Shown here: positions 1 through 5,165 of the stretch, piece after piece
Position numbering within the stretch: position 1 is the first letter of the stretch
Layout of the letters: every line of letters begins with the position of its first letter
DNA from: an uncultured Clostridia bacterium
GTDB taxonomy: Bacteria; Bacillota; Clostridia; Oscillospirales; Oscillospiraceae
Length of the DNA stretch: 7,194 bases
Direction: 5' to 3'
Assembly (NCBI GenBank): GCA_945910975.1
Contig: CAMDZY010000084.1
Span: 1 to 7,194, forward strand
Notes under the pieces: generated by a model
What the model saw: the letters and a program-made list of their open reading frames with translations, nothing else
What the model was told of the DNA's origin: nothing
Database searches by the model: none
Made by a program: the position numbers and the translations under genes

Positions 1-3000
1 AGCAAATCCGGCACAACCGCTTCCGCGCCCTCCTGTTCCAGCAGGTCGACCAGATGGTTGTTGGCCAGCGGCATATACTTGACAAGGATTTCCCCAATGA
101 CGCCCACACGGGGTTTGACAAGTGTTTCATCAATTGGGAAATTGTCAAACGCGTCTACGATTCCCTTGCAAACGTCCTTAAAATGATGGGAACTTTTGGG
201 GTTGACCAGAGAATCGATGCAAATTTGTTTCCATTTTTCGTGCAGCGCGTTGGCGGAGCCTTTCTCCACCTCATAGGGACGAACGTGATACAGGCACTTC
301 ATGAACAAATCGCCATAGACGACCGCGTGCGCGGCATCCATGATCAAGCCCCACGAGAGCTTGAAGCCCTCGTTCTTTTCCATGCCGTTTGCGTTGAGCG
401 AAATGACCGGAATATGGGACAGGCCGTCCTTGTCCAGCGCTCTGCGGATAAAGCCCACATAGTTGCTGGCGCGGCAGCAGCCGCCTGTCTGGGTCATGAT
501 GATTGCAAGGCGATCGGTATCGTACCGCCCGGAATGCACCGCATCCATGATTTGCCCCACCACCGTAATGGAGGGGAAGCAGGCGTCATTGTTGACGTAT
601 TTCAGTCCCGTATCGATGGCATTGCGGTTGTCATTTTTCAGAATTTCAATCTGATATCCGTGCTTTCTAAACACCGGTTCCAGCAAGTCAAAATGGATCG
701 GGCTCATCTGCGGGGCGATGATGGTGTACTGCTCGCGCCGCATTTTTTCGGTAAATTCGGCCGGTTTGTAGGTAATTATGCAAGATTTATGGGTAATATT
801 TTGCTCTTTGCGCTCTTTCATTGCAGCAAGCAGGCTGCGAATGCGGATGCGCACCGCGCCAAGGTTGTTGACCTCGTCAATTTTCAGCAGTGTGTAGAGC
901 TTGTTCCCCCGCTCCAGAATTTCTGCCACCTGATCGGTCGTGACCGCATCAAGTCCGCAGCCAAACGAGTTGAACTGAATCAGCTCCAAATCGTCCCGAC
1001 CGCACACGAACTCCGCCGCCGTATAAAGGCGGGAGTGGTACACCCACTGATCGACCACGCGCAGTGGTCTGGTCGGGTCGAACGCAACCGGCAGACTGTC
1101 CTCCGAAAATACGTGCAGTCCATACGATGCAATCAGCTCCGGAATGCCGTGGTTGATTTCCGGGTCAATGTGATACGGCCGTCCGGCCAGCACGATCCCG
1201 GTTTCTCCTGCGGCCTCCATCTCCCGCAGAACCCGGCTGCCCTCGGCGCGGATGTCCGCCTTGGCCTGTTCCTGTTCCGTCCAAGCCGCTTCGACCGCAC
1301 GGCGCACCTCGCGTTCCGGGATGCTCCATTCCTCCTTGCACAGACGGATCATGCGGTCTGTGACGGTTTGCCGGTTGGTAAAGGCAAGGAAGGGGCGAAG
1401 ATAGCGCACCTCGCCGTTTGCAACGGATTCCATGTTATTTTTTAGATTTTCCGCATACGACACCACAATGGGGCAGTTATAATGATTCTGTGCATCCACC
1501 GTTTCCTGCTTTTCGTAGAACACGCACGGGTGGAAAATCGTCTTTACGCCGTGGTCGATCAACCATTGTACGTGCCCGTGCGACAACTTGGCCGGGTAGC
1601 ACTCCGATTCGCTGGGAATCGTTTCCATGCCCAGCTCGTAGATTTTTCTGGTGGTAAACGGCGAAAGAACCACGCGGAAGCCTAAATTTTGGAAGAAAGT
1701 CGCCCAGAATGGATAGTTCTCGTAGATGTTCAGCACTCTGGGAATCCCGATTTCCCCGCGCGGCGCAAGCTCCGGCGCAAGCGGTGGGTAGTCAAAGATG
1801 CGCTTTCTCTTATATTCAAATAGGTTATTGCCCTTTTTCATTTTCGGCGCGCTGCCGGCGCCCTTCTCGCAGCGATTGCCGCTGATATAGCGTCTGCCGC
1901 CGGGGAACTGGTTGACCGTCAGCATACAGTTATTCGAGCATCGGCCGCAGCGGACGCTGGTGGAGGTATATTGCAGCGAGATCATCTCATTGAGCGAAAG
2001 CATGGTGCTTTGCTGGCCGTGATATCCTTTTTTCGCAATCAGCGCCGCGCCGAACGCGCCCATCAGCCCGGAAATATCAGGGCAAACCGCTTCCGCACCC
2101 GATATGGACTCGAAGGCACGCAGAACCGCCTTGTTGTGGAACGTTCCGCCCTGTACTACGATGTGCTGTCCCAAGTCTGCGGCGTTGGCGAGCTTGATGA
2201 CCTTAAACAGTGCATTTTTGATGACGGAGTAGGCCAAGCCCGCAGAGATATCCGCCACGCCGGCGCCCTCTTTTTGCGCCTGCTTCACGTTGGAATTCAT
2301 AAAAACCGTGCAGCGCGTACCGAGATCGACCGGATTTTCGGCAAACAGCGCTTCCTGCGCGAACCCTTCGGCGGTGTAGCCCAGCGAGTTCGCAAAATTT
2401 TCAATAAACGAGCCGCAGCCGGACGAGCAGGCCTCGTTCAGCAAAATCGTGTCCACCGCGCCGTTTTTCAGCTTGATGCACTTCATGTCCTGCCCGCCGA
2501 TATCCAGCACGCAGTCGACATTTTTGTCGAAAAATGCGGCAGCGGTGCAGTGTGCAATGGTTTCCACCTCTCCGGCATCCAGCGAAAACGCCGCCTGAAA
2601 CAGCGCTTCGCCATAGCCCGTTGAGCAGGCGCGGACAAGTCTTGCCGTGCTTGGCAGCTTTTCCTTTAATTCAGCAATGGCCGTCTGCGCGGTTGCAATG
2701 GGGTTGCCCTGATTGTTGGCATAGAACGAATACAGCAGCTCCCCCTGCTCGCCAATCACCGCCAACTTCGTGGTGGTAGAGCCGGCATCGATGCCAAGGA
2801 AACAGTTGCCCCGGTATGTAGCAAGATCGCCCCGCTTCAGCACGGCTTTGCTGTGACGTGCGGTAAACCGGTCATATTCGGTGCGATTTGCAAACAACGG
2901 TGCAAGGCGCGGCATCTCAAAGGTGACCTTCACGCCGGCACGCAGACGCCCGATCAGCGTGTCAATGTCCACAAATGTCTGCTGCCCGGCATTGAGCGCC

Positions 3001-3755
3001 GCGCCTATTGCGGCAAACAGGTGGGAATTGTCCGGGTCAACCGTGGTTTCCGGCGTTAATTTCAAGGTGCGGATAAAGGCTTTTTTCAGTTCCGGCAAAA
3101 AGTGCAGTGGGCCGCCGAGAAACGCCACGCAGCCGCGAATTGGCTTGCCGCAGGCCAGGCCGGAGATGGTCTGATTCACAACGGCTTGGAAAATGGAGGC
3201 GGCAAGGTCAGCTTTTGTCGCGCCCTCGTTGATCAGCGGCTGAATGTCCGTCTTGGCAAACACGCCGCAGCGCGCCGCGATGGGATAGATCTGCTTGTAA
3301 TTTTCCGCTTCCCTGTTCAGTCCCTGAGCATCGGTTTGCAGCAGCGCCGCCATCTGGTCGATAAAAGAGCCTGTGCCACCGGCACAGACACCATTCATGC
3401 GCTCCTCCAGACCGCCCCGGAAGTAAATGATCTTTGTATCCTCGCCGCCAAGCTCTATGGCCACATCCGTCTGTGGCGCGGCAAATTTCAGCGCCGCCGC
3501 AACCGCCACGACCTCCTGTTCAAATTCGATCTCCAGCGCTTTGCCGAGGTTGATGGAGCCGGAGCCGGTAATTTTAGCAGACAATGCGCAAGCGCCGACG
3601 GTCTGCTTGGCATCCTGCAACAATTCCGCCAGCGTTTGCTGCGTATGTGCGCCGTGGCGGCGGTAGTTTTCATAAACAATTTCGTGATCCGCGTTCAGCA
3701 GGACGAGCTTGACTGTGGTGGAGCCAATGTCAATGCCTGCACGAAAGTTTCTCAT
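1..3755 (-). CDS. 2-hydroxyacyl-CoA dehydratase activase-related protein (double BadF/BcrA-type ATPase), 3' end outside window
   Basis: This is a large cytoplasmic protein, partial here: 1251 codons without a stop, running off the left edge. Family members are about 1400 residues. They couple ATP hydrolysis to delivery of low-potential electrons to dehydratase-type iron-sulfur enzymes. Two ASKHA ATPase domains are visible. The first (about 5-270) has DIGSTT at 9-14, TGSGS at 63-67, GGEDTK at 103-108, Cys124 in CAGGTGSF and Cys163 in ARCGVFAK. The second (about 318-585) has DAGSTTTK at 323-330, GGQDMK at 420-425, Cys443 in NEACSSGCGSF and Cys482 in TRCTVF. A four-cysteine motif (603, 606, 610, 629) follows. 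A DUF2229-like region (about 670-870) contains SESECYPAK, HPCVFYEK and GRPYHIDPE. The remainder has FGCGLDAVTTDQ (931-942), NNDACFP (1055-1061) and GGCCRASNY (from 1091), resembling COG3580/COG3581. ATG at 3755 was chosen because GGAGGG lies 6 nt upstream and no earlier in-frame start is seen. The family call is firm. The physiological partner enzyme is unknown, and no dehydratase subunit gene is visible here. Confidence 0.93.
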   Translation of the reverse strand, partial: MRNFRAGIDIGSTTVKLVLLNADHEIVYENYRRHGAHTQQTLAELLQDAKQTVGACALSAKITGSGSINLGKALEIEFEQEVVAVAAALKFAAPQTDVAIELGGEDTKIIYFRGGLEERMNGVCAGGTGSFIDQMAALLQTDAQGLNREAENYKQIYPIAARCGVFAKTDIQPLINEGATKADLAASIFQAVVNQTISGLACGKPIRGCVAFLGGPLHFLPELKKAFIRTLKLTPETTVDPDNSHLFAAIGAALNAGQQTFVDIDTLIGRLRAGVKVTFEMPRLAPLFANRTEYDRFTARHSKAVLKRGDLATYRGNCFLGIDAGSTTTKLAVIGEQGELLYSFYANNQGNPIATAQTAIAELKEKLPSTARLVRACSTGYGEALFQAAFSLDAGEVETIAHCTAAAFFDKNVDCVLDIGGQDMKCIKLKNGAVDTILLNEACSSGCGSFIENFANSLGYTAEGFAQEALFAENPVDLGTRCTVFMNSNVKQAQKEGAGVADISAGLAYSVIKNALFKVIKLANAADLGQHIVVQGGTFHNKAVLRAFESISGAEAVCPDISGLMGAFGAALIAKKGYHGQQSTMLSLNEMISLQYTSTSVRCGRCSNNCMLTVNQFPGGRRYISGNRCEKGAGSAPKMKKGNNLFEYKRKRIFDYPPLAPELAPRGEIGIPRVLNIYENYPFWATFFQNLGFRVVLSPFTTRKIYELGMETIPSESECYPAKLSHGHVQWLIDHGVKTIFHPCVFYEKQETVDAQNHYNCPIVVSYAENLKNNMESVANGEVRYLRPFLAFTNRQTVTDRMIRLCKEEWSIPEREVRRAVEAAWTEQEQAKADIRAEGSRVLREMEAAGETGIVLAGRPYHIDPEINHGIPELIASYGLHVFSEDSLPVAFDPTRPLRVVDQWVYHSRLYTAAEFVCGRDDLELIQFNSFGCGLDAVTTDQVAEILERGNKLYTLLKIDEVNNLGAVRIRIRSLLAAMKERKEQNITHKSCIITYKPAEFTEKMRREQYTIIAPQMSPIHFDLLEPVFRKHGYQIEILKNDNRNAIDTGLKYVNNDACFPSITVVGQIMDAVHSGRYDTDRLAIIMTQTGGCCRASNYVGFIRRALDKDGLSHIPVISLNANGMEKNEGFKLSWGLIMDAAHAVVYGDLFMKCLYHVRPYEVEKGSANALHEKWKQICIDSLVNPKSSHHFKDVCKGIVDAFDNFPIDETLVKPRVGVIGEILVKYMPLANNHLVDLLEQEGAEAVVPDL

Positions 3756-3761
3756 GGAAGT

Positions 3762-3767
3762 CCCTCC
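3762..3767 (-). promoter_or_regulatory. Ribosome binding site of the activase gene
   Basis: On the minus strand this reads GGAGGG, 6 nt before the ATG at 3755. It fixes the start of the partial activase gene, since no other in-frame start codon with a comparable site lies upstream. Confidence 0.85.
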
Positions 3768-3784
3768 AAAGGTTTCTCTATGCG

Positions 3785-3808
3785 GAGCAACCGGGACATC
3801 GGTTGCTC
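3785..3808 (-). promoter_or_regulatory. 5'-leader hairpin or operator-like inverted repeat of the activase gene
   Basis: This is a perfect 9-bp inverted repeat, GAGCAACCG and CGGTTGCTC, with a 6-nt loop. It starts about 6 nt after the transcription start predicted from the promoter at 3821-3849 and ends 17 nt before the ribosome binding site. No T-run follows on either strand, so it is not an ordinary terminator. It could be a DNA operator for a dimeric repressor, a 5' mRNA-stabilising hairpin, or neither. The repeat is certain; its role is inferred. Confidence 0.5.
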
Positions 3809-3820
3809 AACGTTCAAAAT

Positions 3821-3849
3821 ATTATACGCCGCCGGAATGACGCTTTTAA
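3821..3849 (-). promoter_or_regulatory. Sigma-A promoter of the activase gene
   Basis: On the minus strand a perfect TATAAT -10 box (3821-3826) follows a TTAAAA -35 box (3844-3849, 4 of 6 matches to consensus) with a 17-bp spacer. Transcription would start near 3814, giving a leader of about 60 nt that contains the hairpin at 3785-3808 and the GGAGGG ribosome binding site. Confidence 0.72.
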
Positions 3850-3882
3850 GACGAATATGTTAAATTATTGTGAACTTTTGCC

Positions 3883-3978
3883 GCTGCTGCCCGCAATTCC
3901 AAATTATCGCAAGACTTCCGAATCGCACGGATTCGTTTGCAGCAGCTTGATTGGACGTTCGTGATCCACTTTGGAATT
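3883..3978. repeat. Cluster of inverted repeats in the divergent intergenic region
   Basis: Three dyads lie close together. GCTGCTGC at 3883-3890 pairs with GCAGCAGC at 3939-3946. AATTCCAAA at 3895-3903 pairs with TTTGGAATT at 3970-3978. A small hairpin, CGAATC and GATTCG around a 5-nt loop, spans 3919-3935. The first two pairs interleave, so as RNA they would form a pseudoknot or two alternative folds. The segment lies upstream of both divergent promoters, so neither predicted mRNA includes it. It could be a protein-binding region, a remnant, or part of an unrecognised small RNA. I see no ORF with a convincing ribosome binding site in it. Confidence 0.4.
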
Positions 3979-4029
3979 TATTTCCGAAATTTATAATAGA
4001 ACGGATATATAAAATTAGGAATATATGGA

Positions 4030-4058
4030 TTGACACCATCATTTTAATGTGATATAAT
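4030..4058 (+). promoter_or_regulatory. Perfect-consensus sigma-A promoter of the SLH protein gene
   Basis: TTGACA at 4030-4035 and TATAAT at 4053-4058 are separated by exactly 17 bp, and TG at 4050-4051 adds an extended -10 (TGATATAAT). Transcription would start near 4065, leaving a 5' leader of about 69 nt before the ATG at 4134. Such a match predicts strong, housekeeping-type expression unless it is repressed. That fits an abundant cell-surface protein. Confidence 0.88.
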
Positions 4059-4071
4059 AAAACTGTAACAA

Positions 4072-4098
4072 AATTATCTACGTGTTAGTTGGATAATT
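4072..4098 (+). promoter_or_regulatory. Stem-loop in the 5' leader of the SLH gene
   Basis: AATTATCTA (4072-4080) pairs with TGGATAATT (4090-4098) in a 9-bp stem including one T-G wobble, around a 9-nt loop. It lies just after the predicted transcription start and ahead of the AAGGAGG ribosome binding site. The stem is AT-rich and weak. ATTTTT follows (4099-4104), a marginal attenuator-like arrangement. A role in 5' mRNA stability is as likely as any regulatory one. Confidence 0.35.
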
Positions 4099-4118
4099 AT
4101 TTTTGAAAGCGACTATTG

Positions 4119-4125
4119 AAGGAGG
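4119..4125 (+). promoter_or_regulatory. Ribosome binding site that decides the SLH gene start
   Basis: AAGGAGG lies 8 nt before the ATG at 4134. An in-frame TTG at 4116 could lengthen the protein by six residues, but it overlaps the start of this site and would place charged residues in front of the signal peptide. The ATG at 4134 is therefore preferred. Confidence 0.9.
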
Positions 4126-4133
4126 TTTGTTTT

Positions 4134-5075
4134 ATGAACAGAACAATCAAAGCATTCTTGTCCCTGCTGCTTGTAGGAACAATGTTCATTGGCGCTTGCG
4201 GCGCATTTGCTGCCGGTGCCTTTGTGGATGTACCGGACAACGCGTGGTACCGCGAAAGCGCATACTATTGCGCAGCGCATAACCTTATGCTGGGCACCGC
4301 AGATGGTACATTCTCTCCGAAAGGCGATATCACCAGAGCAATGCTTGTCACCGTGCTTTATCGTTTGAACGGACAACCGCAGGTATCCGAAGACTGCGTC
4401 TTTACAGATGTAAATAAGGGTAGCTACTATTATGATGCAGTAAAATGGGCAAATGCAAACGGCATCGCATTTGGCACAACTGCGACGACCTTTGCCCCGA
4501 ACGAGCCTGTCACACGCGAACAGGTTGCGTGCTTTGTGGCGCGGTATGCCAAGTTTGTCGACGCGGCATTCCTGAACGACCCTCCCGCAGAGCTGGCCTA
4601 TACCGACTTGGAGCAGGTTTCTCCCTATGCAAAAGAAGCCGTGGACGTTGTCCGCTTCGCGGCGCTCATGCTCGGCGATGAAAACAACACTTTCCATCCG
4701 CAGAAGACCATGACCCGCGCAGAGGGATCCGTGCTGTTGATGAACCTCAACCGCAAGCTGGAAGGAAAGCACCCCGCTGTGTTATATACCGTTGCAGCAG
4801 ATGGCACGAAGACCGAGCGCACCCTCTCCGAAGCGGACACCAATCTGCTCCGCGGCATTTTGACTGACGCTAGATGGAAGCAAACGCCGATGCCGGAATA
4901 TATTGCAACGCATGAGATCGTGCTGGACGATACGGTCTATCAGTTTGAACGCGGCGAAAACGGCAGCTACAACGGCTTCCGCCTGCAAAAAGTCTACGGC
5001 GGCGCCTACGACGCCTATTCCGTCACCGACAAAACCGCACTCGCCCAACTCGATGCAATTCTGTTTGCAAAATAA
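4134..5075 (+). CDS. Exported S-layer-homology (three SLH repeats) protein with an unrecognised C-terminal domain
   Basis: This 313-residue secreted protein is probably held non-covalently to secondary cell-wall polysaccharide. Residues 1-26 form a signal peptide: Arg3 and Lys6, a hydrophobic core at 7-21, then a likely signal peptidase I site after AFA (24-26). Cys22 in FIGAC also fits a loose lipobox, so a lipoprotein is possible. Three SLH repeats follow: about 30-80 (FVDV to ITRAMLVTVLYR), 90-139 (FTDV to VTREQVACFVARY) and 156-205 (YTDL to MTRAEGSVLLMNL). The ligand-contacting arginine is kept in each (Arg68, Arg128, Arg195), but only the third has a complete TRAE. Residues 214-313 are not recognised; they look like a small alpha/beta domain, with beta-like VLDDTVYQFERG at 263-274 and a final helix TDKTALAQLDAIL. 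The gene is monocistronic, with its own promoter and a terminator 41 nt after the stop. Wall anchoring is inferred from the family; the function of the C-terminal domain is unknown. Confidence 0.93.
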   Translation: MNRTIKAFLSLLLVGTMFIGACGAFAAGAFVDVPDNAWYRESAYYCAAHNLMLGTADGTFSPKGDITRAMLVTVLYRLNGQPQVSEDCVFTDVNKGSYYYDAVKWANANGIAFGTTATTFAPNEPVTREQVACFVARYAKFVDAAFLNDPPAELAYTDLEQVSPYAKEAVDVVRFAALMLGDENNTFHPQKTMTRAEGSVLLMNLNRKLEGKHPAVLYTVAADGTKTERTLSEADTNLLRGILTDARWKQTPMPEYIATHEIVLDDTVYQFERGENGSYNGFRLQKVYGGAYDAYSVTDKTALAQLDAILFAK

Positions 5076-5116
5076 TCCATTCCCCACCGAAACAGCGCGG
5101 TAACGCCAATCCATTA

Positions 5117-5156
5117 AAAATAACCGGACGATCCGAATGGACTGTCCGGTTATTTT
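5117..5156. terminator. Bidirectional rho-independent terminator between the convergent SLH and htpG genes
   Basis: A perfect 13-bp stem, AAAATAACCGGAC (5117-5129) and GTCCGGTTATTTT (5144-5156), encloses a 14-nt loop. On the plus strand the GC core is followed by TTATTTTGTCT, which ends the SLH transcript 41 nt after its stop. On the minus strand it is followed by TTATTTTTAAT, which ends htpG 9 nt after its stop. One element therefore serves both converging genes. Confidence 0.9.
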
Positions 5157-5165
5157 GTCTGGATA

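Noticed and set aside
54..1445. A 463-codon plus-strand ORF, the longest complete ORF on that strand in the left part of the window.
   Set aside because: It lies antisense to the activase gene in exact codon register. The activase frame on the other strand has clear family motifs (GRPYHIDPE, NNDACFP, GGCCRASNY), whereas this translation has no recognisable domain and no good ribosome binding site.
1971..2624. A 217-codon plus-strand ORF.
   Set aside because: It is the antisense shadow of the second ATPase domain of the activase (GGQDMK, CSSGCGSF, RCTVF), with no recognisable motifs of its own.
3102..3863. A 253-codon plus-strand ORF reaching into the intergenic region.
   Set aside because: It is antisense to the N-terminal activase domain and covers that gene's start, ribosome binding site and promoter. 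The sequence is basic and low in motif content.
3971..3997. A second plus-strand TATAAT (3992-3997) with TTGGAA (3971-3976) upstream as a possible extra SLH promoter.
   Set aside because: The spacer is only 15 bp and the -35 match is modest, while a perfect promoter lies 60 bp downstream. The AT-rich context makes chance matches likely.
3860..4042. A 60-codon minus-strand ORF in the intergenic region.
   Set aside because: No convincing ribosome binding site was seen, it overlaps the SLH promoter and the dyad cluster, and its composition is low in recognisable protein features.
4113..4772. A 219-codon minus-strand ORF opposite the SLH gene.
   Set aside because: The plus-strand frame has a signal peptide, three SLH repeats, a promoter and a ribosome binding site. 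The minus-strand ORF is cysteine- and histidine-rich without a family match, typical of an antisense frame.
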